Shown here: positions 15,712 through 24,229 of the stretch, one piece after another
How positions within the stretch are numbered: position 1 is the stretch's first letter
Layout: each line of letters begins with the position of its first letter
DNA from: Paenibacillus swuensis
GTDB taxonomy: Bacteria; Bacillota; Bacilli; Paenibacillales; DY6
Length of the DNA: 64,000 nucleotides
Direction of reading: 5' to 3'
Assembly (NCBI RefSeq): GCF_001644605.1
Contig: NZ_CP011388.1
Coordinates: forward strand, 2,279,001 to 2,343,000
The notes under the pieces: generated by a model
Seen by the model: only the letters and a program-made list of their open reading frames with translations
Told to the model about the DNA's origin: nothing
Database searches by the model: none
Translations under genes and position numbers: made by a program

Positions 15712-16587
15712 ATGTCAGACTTCATTCAATTATTGCTTAGCGGTACGGCGATCGGGAGTTTGTACGCCTTAATCGCGCTTGGATACAGCCTTACCTATGT
15801 GGTGAACGGCACACTCAACATGTCGCAAGGCCAGCTTGTCATGCTGGGCGGGATGCTGATGTACAGCTTCACGTCCGGCGGCATGCCGTTCATCGCGGCG
15901 TTGCTGCTCGCAGGTGCAATTGTCGGTGTCGTTGGAATCGCCATGGAACGTCTTGCGATTCGCAAGTTTGCCAAGGATCCTTCCTCGGTAGGCTGGGTGT
16001 TAAGCACCATCGCGGCCGGTATTATCATTCAGGATGTAGCGCAATACTTCTGGGGACCCGATGAACGGGTTGTCGCTTCCCCGGCGGGAGAGAACATGGT
16101 GCGGATCATGGGCGCCGGCGTGTATTGGAAAGAACTCATCTTCATACCGCTGGCGGCATTATTCTTCGCGGGTTTGGCTTATTTCTACAAGTACTCCCAC
16201 TGGGGACTGTGGCTGAGGGCCACGGCGGACAACCGCACCGCGGCGGAGCTGATGGGCGTGGGCACTCACCGTGTGGTGGCGGTAGCCTACGTGCTGAGCG
16301 GGATGCTTGCCGGTTGGGGCGGCGCGATGATGTCGACCAACTACGCCGTGTCGGTGTCTATCGGCCTCGCGCTCGGGCTGAAAGCAATCTCCGTCGCCAT
16401 TCTCGCCGGATTAAACAACGCCAAAGGCATTGTCATTGCCGGTTTAGTGCTTGGGTTGGCCGAGGTGGCGGTCGCACAATATATTTCCACCGATTTCAGA
16501 GAAATCATTATTTACCTGGTCGTTATTCTGGTACTCTACCTCAAACCGACCGGACTGTTTGGTACCCGAATGCCGGTGAAGGTATGA
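15712..16587 (+). CDS. livH: LivH-type ABC permease
   Basis: The protein has 291 residues with about eight membrane segments. The N-terminal IQLLLSGTAIGSLYALIALGYSLTYVVNGTLNMSQG and the loop RATADNRTAAELMGVGTHRV are classic LivH signatures. The start follows AGAGGGG. It lies between the binding-protein gene and the LivM-LivG fusion in the order binding protein-H-MG-F. It should form a heterodimeric channel with the membrane half of the fusion. The symbol denotes the family; the substrate need not be a branched-chain amino acid. Confidence 0.88.
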   Translation: MSDFIQLLLSGTAIGSLYALIALGYSLTYVVNGTLNMSQGQLVMLGGMLMYSFTSGGMPFIAALLLAGAIVGVVGIAMERLAIRKFAKDPSSVGWVLSTIAAGIIIQDVAQYFWGPDERVVASPAGENMVRIMGAGVYWKELIFIPLAALFFAGLAYFYKYSHWGLWLRATADNRTAAELMGVGTHRVVAVAYVLSGMLAGWGGAMMSTNYAVSVSIGLALGLKAISVAILAGLNNAKGIVIAGLVLGLAEVAVAQYISTDFREIIIYLVVILVLYLKPTGLFGTRMPVKV

Positions 16588-16611
16588 CTACCCAGAAAGG
16601 AGTGAAATAAT

Positions 16612-18519
16612 ATGGAATCGGAAGCGGCATTAACCCGGGGAAAGACATTCGGGTTCGGCAAACTCTCCTTATCCGTCTCCTTACTTGTGCCCGTCCTGAG
16701 TCTGTTGGCGGTCGCGCCGCTGTTTCTAAGCAGCTATTACACCAATATTCTCTATATGATTGGGATTTATGTCATGATCGCGGCAGGTATGAACATTCTG
16801 ATCGGCTACTGCGGCATTGTCTCCATCGGTCATGCGGGACTGATGGCCGTGGGCGCCTATGTATCCGCCTATTTCAGCAATACCTACGGCTTAAGCTTCT
16901 GGGTAACGGGTCTCATCGGCGTGGCGGCGGCGCTGCTGACCGGGACGCTGTTCGCCATCCCCACACTGAGGGCGGGCGGGGTGTATCTCTCCATGGTGAC
17001 CATCGCCTTCGGGATCGTCATTAACGAGATTCTGATTCGTTGGGACGGATTCTCCGGCGGTCCGCTGGGGATTTCCGGCATAGCCAAACCCTCCGCGTTG
17101 GGCTACACCTTTACGTTAACCTCCATGTATGAACTGGTGTTGGTTGGCGCTCTGACGGCGCTGTTCATCTTGCGCAACGTGAGGAGGTCGGCTTGGGGCC
17201 GGGCGATGATCGCGGTAAAGGAGAATGAAATTGCCGCAACTTCGGTGGGCATCAAGCCGTTCCGGGTTCAATACATCGCCTTTGCGCTCAGTTCCGTACT
17301 GGCCGGGTTGGCCGGGGCCATCTATGCGCATGCAAACAGTTTCATCAGCCCCGACACATTCGGCTTTCATATGTCGGTTCAACTGGTTCTCATCGTGATT
17401 CTGGGCGGCGCCGGCACGCTTCTGGGGCCGGTCATCGGTGCCTTGATTATCGTCATGCTGCCGGAGGTGCTGGAGCTGGAGAAGCTCCGGTTAGCCCTAT
17501 ACGGCAGCATTATGTTTCTGGTTTTGTATCTTTTGCCCAAAGGTATTGCAGGGACTGGAGGCGCATGGGTGAAGCGTTGGGTGCCCCTCAATCGCCGGCT
17601 TGCCCGAACAGAAGAGTTGCGGGGTCCTATAACGGCGACAACTACGTTGCCAGAGACAATAATACCGAAATCAACACGAACGCAAACACCGCGGTTGTCT
17701 TTAGACCGTTTGTTACCGGCGTTGCAAGCTAATGCTGTGACGGGGAAGGAAGCCGTGCTGCAAGTACGGGGGCTGAATAAAAGCTTCGGCGGACTGCATG
17801 TCGTCAAGGATGTGAGCTTTGATGTCGCCACAGGCACAGTTCACACCTTGGTGGGGCCGAACGGCGCGGGCAAGACGACGGTGCTCAACATGATCTCCGG
17901 CTTCTACCCGTGCGACGCCGGCGCCGTCACGCTCCAAGCCCGGCCGCTGTCCGGCCTGTCGCTCCAGCAGATCGCCGCCGCGGGCATCTCCCGCACATTC
18001 CAGCACACCCGCCTCTTCGGCGAGTTGTCCGTGCTGGAGAATGTCATGGCGGCGATGGCCGACAGCTTCCGGCCGGGACTGCTCGCGGCGCTGGCCCGTA
18101 CCGGCGCCGCCCGGGCACACGAAGCCGACCTGGCGGTCCGCGCTCACGCGTATCTCGACCTGGTCGGCTATGCCGGCGATCGCTCGGAGCCCGCGACGGC
18201 GTTGCCGTACGGCCACCAGCGCATGGTCGAGATCGCAAGAGCGCTCGCGGTGCAGCCGCGGCTGCTCTTGCTGGATGAGCCCGCCGCGGGCATGACGGCG
18301 GGCGAGATCGAGCATCTGGAGAATGTCATAAGCAAGCTGAAGTCAGCCGGCTTGTCCATTCTCCTGATTGAGCACCACATGGATTTTGTCGCCCGAGTCT
18401 CGGACCGGGTGACGGTACTGGACTACGGCAGCATCATTGCCGAAGGGACGCCTGAAGAAATATGCCGGAACCCGCGCGTCATTCAGGCTTATCTCGGCGA
18501 GGAGGATGACGATGCTTAA
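16612..18519 (+). CDS. livMG: LivM-LivG fusion: permease and ATPase in one chain
   Basis: The protein has 635 residues. Residues 1-320 are a LivM-type permease (GMNILIGYCGIVSIGHAGLMAVGAY, the loop KENEIAATSVGIKPFRVQY, GGAGTLLGPVIGA). A polar Thr/Pro-rich linker (about 330-375) leads into a complete LivG ATPase: Walker A GPNGAGKTT near 416-424, the LivG-type signature LPYGHQRMVEIARAL, Walker B LLLLDEPAAGM and the switch LIEHHMD. No frameshift separates the halves. Bases 17850-18320 are markedly richer in G and C than the rest of the operon. The stop overlaps the start of livF by eight bases. Fused LivMG proteins are known in other bacteria, but separate genes are commoner. Confidence 0.88.
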   Translation: MESEAALTRGKTFGFGKLSLSVSLLVPVLSLLAVAPLFLSSYYTNILYMIGIYVMIAAGMNILIGYCGIVSIGHAGLMAVGAYVSAYFSNTYGLSFWVTGLIGVAAALLTGTLFAIPTLRAGGVYLSMVTIAFGIVINEILIRWDGFSGGPLGISGIAKPSALGYTFTLTSMYELVLVGALTALFILRNVRRSAWGRAMIAVKENEIAATSVGIKPFRVQYIAFALSSVLAGLAGAIYAHANSFISPDTFGFHMSVQLVLIVILGGAGTLLGPVIGALIIVMLPEVLELEKLRLALYGSIMFLVLYLLPKGIAGTGGAWVKRWVPLNRRLARTEELRGPITATTTLPETIIPKSTRTQTPRLSLDRLLPALQANAVTGKEAVLQVRGLNKSFGGLHVVKDVSFDVATGTVHTLVGPNGAGKTTVLNMISGFYPCDAGAVTLQARPLSGLSLQQIAAAGISRTFQHTRLFGELSVLENVMAAMADSFRPGLLAALARTGAARAHEADLAVRAHAYLDLVGYAGDRSEPATALPYGHQRMVEIARALAVQPRLLLLDEPAAGMTAGEIEHLENVISKLKSAGLSILLIEHHMDFVARVSDRVTVLDYGSIIAEGTPEEICRNPRVIQAYLGEEDDDA

Positions 18520-19315
18520 AATCAACGATCTGCACGTCCGCTATGGCGCGGTGCAAGCGTTACGCGGCGTCTCCATGAACGTGGGCGAAGGAGAAATTGT
18601 AGCCGTCATCGGCGCGAACGGCGCGGGGAAGTCCTCCTTAATGAACGCGATTATCGGATTGGTAAAACCCGCGTCGGGCTCCGTTCTCCTGGAAGGAAAG
18701 GAAATCTCTGCTCTGCCCGCCCACCGCACATCGGCGCTGGGTGTGGCCTTGGTGCCCGAACGCAGGGAAACCTTCGGCGCGCTGACGGTAATGGAGAACT
18801 TACGGATGGGGTTAAGCATACACCCGGGGAAGATGCGCAAATCCGATCTCAGCCAAGAGCTGGAGCCGCTCTTCCTGCGGTTTCCCCGGTTGAAAGAGCG
18901 GCTGAACCAGACGGCGGGAACGCTCAGCGGCGGGGAGCAACAGATGCTGACGTTGTCGCGGGCTTTAATCCGCAAGCCGAAGCTGCTCTTGCTGGATGAG
19001 CCTTCGCTCGGATTGGCGCCGATCATCGTAAACGAGATATTCCGCATCATCCGCGGGCTTAAAGCCGACGGCGTCACCATCGTGCTTGTGGAGCAACTGG
19101 CTCGCAAGGCGTTGTCCGTGGCGGATCGCGCTTATGTGCTGGAGAACGGCTCCTTCGTCATGGAAGGCACGGCCGCGGATCTTCTGCGAGATGCCGACAT
19201 TACGAAAGCATACCTGGGCGGAGCAACCGGTGGAACCGCAGCATCCGGAGCAACTGAATCTATTGGAGGACGAGAACATGAATATGATCATCAAGCAGGT
19301 GCGCGTAGACCGTGA
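18512..19315 (+). CDS. livF: LivF-type ABC transporter ATPase
   Basis: About 267 residues from ATG 18512, which follows GAGGAGG and overlaps the end of the fusion gene in ATGCTTAA. Upstream in-frame starts lie inside the previous gene. Walker A GANGAGKSS, signature LSGGEQQMLTLSRAL and Walker B LLLLDEPSLGL are intact, and the typical LivF LVPERRETFGALTVMENLRMG is present. The C-terminal tail (from AYLGG) is about 25 residues longer than usual and overlaps the next gene by 38 bases. It pairs with the ATPase half of LivMG. Confidence 0.9.
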   Translation: MLKINDLHVRYGAVQALRGVSMNVGEGEIVAVIGANGAGKSSLMNAIIGLVKPASGSVLLEGKEISALPAHRTSALGVALVPERRETFGALTVMENLRMGLSIHPGKMRKSDLSQELEPLFLRFPRLKERLNQTAGTLSGGEQQMLTLSRALIRKPKLLLLDEPSLGLAPIIVNEIFRIIRGLKADGVTIVLVEQLARKALSVADRAYVLENGSFVMEGTAADLLRDADITKAYLGGATGGTAASGATESIGGREHEYDHQAGARRP

Positions 19316-20480
19316 ATTGAAGGATCTGGTGCTGGAGCACGGAAAGATCAAGGAAATTGCGCCAAGCGGTACCGTTATGGACCAGAGTTTCACCAGTTGG
19401 GATGCAAAAGGATTGCTGTACCTACCGGCTCTGACAGACATGCATTGTCATCTGGATAAGCATTTTCTGGGCGAAGATTGGAGGCCGCTGCAACCGTTTG
19501 TGACGCTGGAGAAACAATTAAAATTCGAGAAAGAGATGCTCGCAAGCTTGCGCCATCCGGTGCAAGAAAGAGCGATGTTGCTCGCGCAGCTCCTGTTGAG
19601 TCAAGGCACGACCCGCATCCGGACGCATGTGGACGTCGATCCCGACATCGGATTAAGTCATCTCGAAGCGGTACTAGAGGTTAAGGAGCAATTGAAGGAC
19701 CGAATGGATATCGAGATTGTGGCGTTCCCCCAACAAGGCTTGCTTCGTTCCGGCTCCGTCGGCGTCATGAAGGAAGCGTTGCGCCGCGGTGCTCAGTACG
19801 TGGGGGGCGTGGATCCGGCAGGTTTGGACCTAAGAGTGGAGGCCAGCCTGCAAGCCATGTTCGAGCTTAGCGCCGAATTTAACGCGGGGGTGGATCTCCA
19901 TCTGCATGATGCAGGGCATCTCGGCTTATATACAATTGATCTTGTAGCGGATTATACAGCTCAAGGAAATAAACAAGGGAGAGTCGCGGTCAGTCACGCT
20001 TATTGCCTGGGGATGGTCTCTGAGCAGGAGGCGGCTTCTACTTTGGACGCGGTCAGAGAAGCGGGTGTAACCATCCTGTCCAGTGTACCGACAGACCGTC
20101 CGATGCCGAGTGCGGACGCCTTGGCTCGCGCGGGGGTGACCTTCCGACTGGGCACCGACAATATCAATGACGCATGGTCGCCTTACGGCAACGGAGACAT
20201 GCTGCAACGCGCTTCGCGATTGGCGGAGAAGAGCGGGTGGGTAACTGATGAGCAATTGATTTCAACCTATGCGCTGGCGACGGAACGCTCCTTGACACCT
20301 TTGGTCGGTGAAGAAGCAAGTTTTATGCTGGTGGATGCGCTCAATGTACAGCATGCCATGGCTTCGGCCCCGCGCAGGGAAGCCGTCTTTTCCAAAGGGC
20401 ATCTGGTTTATCAGCCCATGTCGCACACCCCCTCGACATCCCGCCTGTCTGCCGCAAGCACTCAGGAAATGGCCCGTTAA
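19278..20480 (+). CDS. Second amidohydrolase of the CodA/AtzC-like group
   Basis: About 400 residues from ATG 19278, seven bases after GGAGGA; the frame is open further upstream but lies in livF. Metal ligands are complete: H56 and H58 (TDMHCHLDKH), H208 or H210 (VDLHLHDAGH), H240 (VSHAYCLG) and D294 (RLGTDNINDAWSPYGNGD). Unlike the first hydrolase of the operon it keeps the catalytic Asp. The two proteins share the stretches LEVKEQ and DIEIVAFPQ-G with the first enzyme and are clearly paralogous. They may act on successive intermediates, one being the active hydrolase and the other with a changed centre. The substrate is unknown. Confidence 0.8.
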   Translation: MNMIIKQVRVDRELKDLVLEHGKIKEIAPSGTVMDQSFTSWDAKGLLYLPALTDMHCHLDKHFLGEDWRPLQPFVTLEKQLKFEKEMLASLRHPVQERAMLLAQLLLSQGTTRIRTHVDVDPDIGLSHLEAVLEVKEQLKDRMDIEIVAFPQQGLLRSGSVGVMKEALRRGAQYVGGVDPAGLDLRVEASLQAMFELSAEFNAGVDLHLHDAGHLGLYTIDLVADYTAQGNKQGRVAVSHAYCLGMVSEQEAASTLDAVREAGVTILSSVPTDRPMPSADALARAGVTFRLGTDNINDAWSPYGNGDMLQRASRLAEKSGWVTDEQLISTYALATERSLTPLVGEEASFMLVDALNVQHAMASAPRREAVFSKGHLVYQPMSHTPSTSRLSAASTQEMAR

Positions 20481-20494
20481 ATACTGAAATTCGG

Positions 20495-20526
20495 AAACCT
20501 TATGTCATCGGACATAGGGTTTCTTT
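20495..20526 (+). terminator. Probable terminator of the amidohydrolase/Liv operon
   Basis: AAACCTTATGTC (20495-20506) pairs with GACATAGGGTTT (20511-20522) through 12 pairs, one of them G-T, with the loop ATCG. The T-run is short (CTTT), so termination may be partial. Confidence 0.6.
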
Positions 20527-20700
20527 GCGGAATGACGTATTTTTCAAAAAGTGGACTAGTATACTAGCAAAGGCGGAGGGTTTATTTTGCGGGAAGAATG
20601 AGGATGATGTTGGGTAGGGACCAAATGTTTGTTGAGAGTTCGTAAAGCGGCCTTATCTTGAGGTCCGGCGAGCTATAATAGGTATATAGGCGGTGGTTAA

Positions 20701-21660
20701 ATGCGATCAGTCCCGGTAAAAAAGGTGCTGCTTCTGACGCTGAAAGCGCTCCTGGCCGTACTCGTCCTTTATTATGTCATCCGCAGTATTCCTTTGGAGC
20801 CGGCCCAGGTCTCGAATTATTTGCGTCATAGCGGCATGTATTTCTATGCTTCGTTAGGGGTGTTTACGCTTTTCCTTGTTTTGCAGGCGGCGATCTGGGT
20901 CACGATCCTGAATGACGGGCAGCGCAGACTTCCTTACGGGCTTGGATTAAGAATTTATATCAACTCCCAATTCGCCAAGTATATTCCCGGCGGGTTCTGG
21001 AATTATGCGGGACGCGTGGCGCTCACAAGCCGCGAAGGGGTGAAGCTGGATGTGCAGATGACCACGATCCTCTACGAGAATGTATTGATTGTGCTTGCGG
21101 CTCTAGTTTATTCCCTGGGGTTGGCCATCAGTCTTCATCTGTTGCCCGCGGCGGTATTATTACCGGTAGGACTGTTCCTGTTGCTGGTCTATTTATATTA
21201 TGAAAAAGGCACCGCCTGGCTTCGCAGGGGATCGGTCCGATGGATGCGGATGCGCCCGTTTCGCCGCTTTGCGGAGCGGTTGTCGCCCGGCAGCGCGTTT
21301 CACCTGAGCCGGGAAAAGTTCTTCCTCTATCTGGCCTACTTTCTCGGCAGCCATCTTGTGATGGGCGCGGCGTTCTGGCTGCTGTTGCGCAGCTTTCCCA
21401 CCGAGGAAATCGGCATCGGCTACGCGGCCGGCACGTTCGCATCCTCTTGGCTCCTCGGACTGCTCAGTCCGTTGCCCGGGGGGCTTGGCGTACGGGAAGG
21501 ATTTCTTGTCTACTTTCTATCTTTTCGGATGGACAAGGAGACCGCCGTACAAATTTCCGTCATTGCGCGGCTGTGGAATGTGATGAGCGAAATTCTGTTT
21601 TTTGCCTTGATGAACGGGGTTCATATTTTGAGAAAAAGGATGAGATTACATGGTTCGTAA
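20701..21660 (+). CDS. Flippase-like membrane protein (LPG synthase TM/UPF0104 family)
   Basis: The protein has 319 residues with about eight membrane segments. RIYINSQFAKYIPGGFWNYAGRV and ASSWLLGLLSPLPGGLGVREG are hallmark motifs of the lysylphosphatidylglycerol-synthase TM-domain family, whose members also include proteins proposed to move lipid-linked glycans. The synthetase half of MprF is absent. A -10-like TATAAT lies at 20674-20679 and AGGCGGTGG precedes the ATG. Its last 11 bases overlap the glycosyltransferase gene. The pair probably builds and handles a glycolipid or envelope glycan at the membrane. Confidence 0.78.
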   Translation: MRSVPVKKVLLLTLKALLAVLVLYYVIRSIPLEPAQVSNYLRHSGMYFYASLGVFTLFLVLQAAIWVTILNDGQRRLPYGLGLRIYINSQFAKYIPGGFWNYAGRVALTSREGVKLDVQMTTILYENVLIVLAALVYSLGLAISLHLLPAAVLLPVGLFLLLVYLYYEKGTAWLRRGSVRWMRMRPFRRFAERLSPGSAFHLSREKFFLYLAYFLGSHLVMGAAFWLLLRSFPTEEIGIGYAAGTFASSWLLGLLSPLPGGLGVREGFLVYFLSFRMDKETAVQISVIARLWNVMSEILFFALMNGVHILRKRMRLHGS

Positions 21661-22852
21661 AAAGGTTCTTCTGGTTACGGGCGTGTTTCCACCCGGCGTC
21701 GGCGGCATGCAGCAATATTATCATCACTTGTCCAGGCAATCGGGTCATGATGTCACGGTATTGGCGCCCAAGTATGCGGGAGACGAAGAATTCGACGCCT
21801 TGCAGCCTTATAAGATTATTCGGGGTCCTTTTATTCAAAATGAAGGGATTGACTTCACCTCCTGGTTTCGGCTGTTTCGCTATGTGCGCCATGCGATTCG
21901 ACGGGAGAGGGCGGACGTTACGATCTATGGCTTCGTGCTGATCGGCATTATCGGGTATGTGCTGAAGCTGTTTATGGGGCATAAATATATGATTTCAACG
22001 CACGGGATGGATATGCTCATGTTTCGGCGGTTCGTCGGATTGAATTATGTGATTAAGTTGATTTTGCGCAATGCGGACGGCGTGTTGACGAACAGTCATT
22101 TCACGAAGCGGTATGTGGAAGAATACGGGGTCGATCCCGCGCGGATCGAGCTTGTGTATCCCGGTGTGGAGGACGTGTACGAGAAGCAGGGGAAGAATGC
22201 GGAGTTGATACGTAAGCATGGGCTTGAGGGCAAATACGTCATGCTGTCGGTTAGCCGGTTGGTGCTGCGCAAAGGGCATGACCGCGTGATTGAGTCGATG
22301 CCGGAGGTGATCCGGTTGATCCCGAACGCTGTGTATCTGATTATCGGTGACGGGCCGGAGCGCGGGCGGTTGGAGCAGTTGGCCCAGCAGCACGGGGTGG
22401 CGGACCGGGTCCAGTTCCTCGGCAACGTTCATGACAGCAAACTGTTGAATGCGTATTACAACACATGCGATCAGTTTCTGATGGTATGCCGTCAGCTCAG
22501 TAACCGGGATGCCGAAGGCTTTGGCATCGTGTATATGGAAGCCGCTTCAGCGGGCATTCCGGTGATCGCCGGGCGCTCCGGCGGCGCGGGGGAAGCGGTG
22601 CTGGACGGCGAGACCGGCTTGCTCGTGGACCCGAACTCGCCTGCGGACATCGCCGCCGCGGTGCACAGGTTGCGCGATGATACAGCACTGCGCGAGAAGC
22701 TGACCCGGCAAGGGTATGCGCGCGCGAAAGGGAAGTTCCGCTACGTGTTTCTGGCGGAAACGTTCGATCGCTATGTCGGCTACGTTTGCGCCGGCAAGCC
22801 GCATGTGAAGGTGAAGAAGAAACGCAAAGAGATTCGCAACGCGAATATATAG
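21650..22852 (+). CDS. Glycosyltransferase family 4 (GT-B fold)
   Basis: The protein has 400 residues. The N-terminal lobe starts VLLVTGVFPPGVGGMQQYYHHL, a GT4 acceptor-side signature. The C-terminal lobe has SVSRLVLRKGHDRVIES and the donor-binding EX7E motif in AEGFGIVYMEAASAGIPVIAG. Gly-rich RSGGAGEAV and PNSPADIAAAV follow, as in the family. The tail is strongly basic (KVKKKRKEIR), suggesting membrane association. It overlaps the flippase-like gene by 11 bases, so the two should be made together. Donor and acceptor sugars are not identifiable. Confidence 0.88.
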   Translation: MVRKKVLLVTGVFPPGVGGMQQYYHHLSRQSGHDVTVLAPKYAGDEEFDALQPYKIIRGPFIQNEGIDFTSWFRLFRYVRHAIRRERADVTIYGFVLIGIIGYVLKLFMGHKYMISTHGMDMLMFRRFVGLNYVIKLILRNADGVLTNSHFTKRYVEEYGVDPARIELVYPGVEDVYEKQGKNAELIRKHGLEGKYVMLSVSRLVLRKGHDRVIESMPEVIRLIPNAVYLIIGDGPERGRLEQLAQQHGVADRVQFLGNVHDSKLLNAYYNTCDQFLMVCRQLSNRDAEGFGIVYMEAASAGIPVIAGRSGGAGEAVLDGETGLLVDPNSPADIAAAVHRLRDDTALREKLTRQGYARAKGKFRYVFLAETFDRYVGYVCAGKPHVKVKKKRKEIRNANI

Positions 22853-22865
22853 GGGCCGCGGCAGG

Positions 22866-22890
22866 GCAAGGCAAGGCAATGCAATGCAAT
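22866..22890 (+). repeat. Five tandem GCAAG/GCAAT pentamers
   Basis: GCAAG twice, then GCAAT three times, immediately after the glycosyltransferase stop and before its terminator. Such a short tandem repeat can change copy number by slippage, but here it lies outside any coding region. Confidence 0.8.
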
Positions 22891-22907
22891 GCGCCCCAAG
22901 AAAAAGG

Positions 22908-22929
22908 GCCGATCCGCGGATCGGCTCTT
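22908..22929 (+). terminator. Rho-independent terminator
   Basis: A perfect palindrome, GCCGATCC-GC-GGATCGGC (22908-22925), extended by AG/CT pairs and followed by TTT. It ends the flippase/glycosyltransferase operon. Confidence 0.7.
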
Positions 22930-23006
22930 TGCTATGTTTACATCCTACGCCTAATGGGTAAATTGACTTCTGTCGGGAAAAAGGATAGTGTATAGCTTAA
23001 AGGTTT

Positions 23007-23029
23007 TATACAATTAAATCATACACAAT
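23007..23029 (+). promoter_or_regulatory. MarR/OhrR-like operator candidate before the flavin oxidoreductase
   Basis: TATACAATTAAATCATA (23007-23023), continued by CACAATTG, resembles half of the B. subtilis OhrR operator as I remember it (TACAATT/AATTGTA type). A TTGACT box at 22963-22968 lies upstream. It is placed just before the ribosome binding site. Confidence 0.35.
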
Positions 23030-23047
23030 TGAGGAGACGGAGAAGAG

Positions 23048-24175
23048 ATGAATATGAATTCGAAATTTCAGCCTTTATTTGAGAAGTTAACGTTGCGCAA
23101 TGGGCGCGAATTGAAGAATAGAGTGGTTATGGCGCCCATGACCAATTTTGCCTCCCATGAGGACGGGACAGTTTCGCAAGATGAGCTGAAGTATTACGCC
23201 CGCCGCTCAGGCGGAGCAGGCATGGTAATCACCGCTTGCACGTACGTGACGCCTAACGGCAAAGGGTTCCCGGGGGAATTCGGAGGTCACAGCGACGAGA
23301 TGATCGAAAGCCTGCGGAGCTTGGCTGCGACGATTAAAGAGCAAGGCGCCGCAGCCGTGCTCCAGATCTTCCACGGCGGACGCAGCTGTCCCGCCAACCT
23401 CGTCCCGGACGGCGATGTGGTCAGCGCCAGCGCCATTCCGGCGGAAGCGGAAGGCGCGGTAACGCCGCGCGAGTTAACCGAAGCGGAAGTGGACGAGATC
23501 ATTAAGGCTTTCGGCGACACAACACGACGCGCCATCCAGGCGGGCTTTGACGGTGTGGAAATCCACGGCGCGAACGGCTACCTGGTCCAACAGTTCTTCT
23601 CCCCGCATTCCAACCGCCGTACAGACCGATTCGGCGGGAGCTTGGAGAAGCGCATGACCTTCCCGCTGGCGATTGTGGAAGAGGTGAAAAAGGTGGTCGC
23701 GGCCGAAGCCGATCCATCCTTCATCGTGGGTTACCGGTTCTCGCCGGAAGAGCCGGAAACGCCGGGAATCACGATGGAAGATACAGCGGCGCTGGTGAAC
23801 GCGTTAGCGGAACAACAACTGGATTATCTCCATATCTCCCTGATGGAGATCGATTCGAAAGCACGTCGCGGTGCGGATCCTTCCCGCACACGTCTCGAGC
23901 TCGTGCTAGAAACGATTGCGGGCCGGACCCCGCTCATCGGCGTTGGCTCCATTCATACGCCGGACGAAGCGGTTGCGGCGCTGGAGTCAGGCTCGGCGAT
24001 GGTAGCTTTGGGCCGTGAACTCATTATGGAACCCGACTGGGTGGAGAAAGTGCAACAAGGCCGCGAGGCGGAGATCCGAACGACCGTAAGCAAGGATGAT
24101 CAAGCTGAGCTGGTTGTGCCGGATGCGCTGTGGGCAGCCATTATCAACTCACCAGGTTGGTTTCCGGTGAAATAA
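23048..24175 (+). CDS. NADH-dependent flavin oxidoreductase, old-yellow-enzyme family (YqiG-like)
   Basis: The protein has 375 residues with a TIM-barrel FMN enzyme pattern: LKNRVVMAPMTNFAS at the start, the YARRSGGAGMVITACTYV strand, the H-GGRS segment (LQIFHGGRSC), the catalytic HGANGYLVQQFFSPHSNRRTD and the phosphate-binding end LIGVGSIHTPDEAV with MVALGRELI. This matches the NADH:flavin oxidoreductase/NADH oxidase family, close to B. subtilis YqiG. Such enzymes reduce electrophilic enones or nitro compounds. An operator-like element of the thiol-stress type precedes it, consistent with a role in electrophile defence. It is a single-gene unit with a strong terminator. Confidence 0.88.
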   Translation: MNMNSKFQPLFEKLTLRNGRELKNRVVMAPMTNFASHEDGTVSQDELKYYARRSGGAGMVITACTYVTPNGKGFPGEFGGHSDEMIESLRSLAATIKEQGAAAVLQIFHGGRSCPANLVPDGDVVSASAIPAEAEGAVTPRELTEAEVDEIIKAFGDTTRRAIQAGFDGVEIHGANGYLVQQFFSPHSNRRTDRFGGSLEKRMTFPLAIVEEVKKVVAAEADPSFIVGYRFSPEEPETPGITMEDTAALVNALAEQQLDYLHISLMEIDSKARRGADPSRTRLELVLETIAGRTPLIGVGSIHTPDEAVAALESGSAMVALGRELIMEPDWVEKVQQGREAEIRTTVSKDDQAELVVPDALWAAIINSPGWFPVK

Positions 24176-24180
24176 ACAGT

Positions 24181-24216
24181 AGAAGACATGACCCTTGGGC
24201 CATGTCTTCTTTATTT
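24181..24216. terminator. Bidirectional terminator
   Basis: AGAAGACATG (24181-24190) and CATGTCTTCT (24201-24210) form a perfect 10-pair stem, extended inward by CCC/GGG-type pairing. T-rich sequence follows on the plus strand. It separates two convergent genes. Confidence 0.85.
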
Positions 24217-24229
24217 TGCACATATTCAA

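Noticed and set aside
17713-18315. 200-residue open frame opposite the ATPase half of the LivM-LivG fusion
   Set aside because: It is a shadow of the GC-rich coding segment; the plus strand carries intact Walker A, Walker B and signature motifs.
13190-20480. Branched-chain amino-acid transport operon
   Set aside because: The transporter is of the Liv type, but the flanking amidohydrolases and the divergent PucR regulator make a nitrogen-compound catabolic role more likely. The Liv names are kept only as family labels.
22866-22890. Phase-variation tract
   Set aside because: The pentamer repeat lies after the stop codon and before the terminator, so slippage would not alter a protein or an evident promoter.
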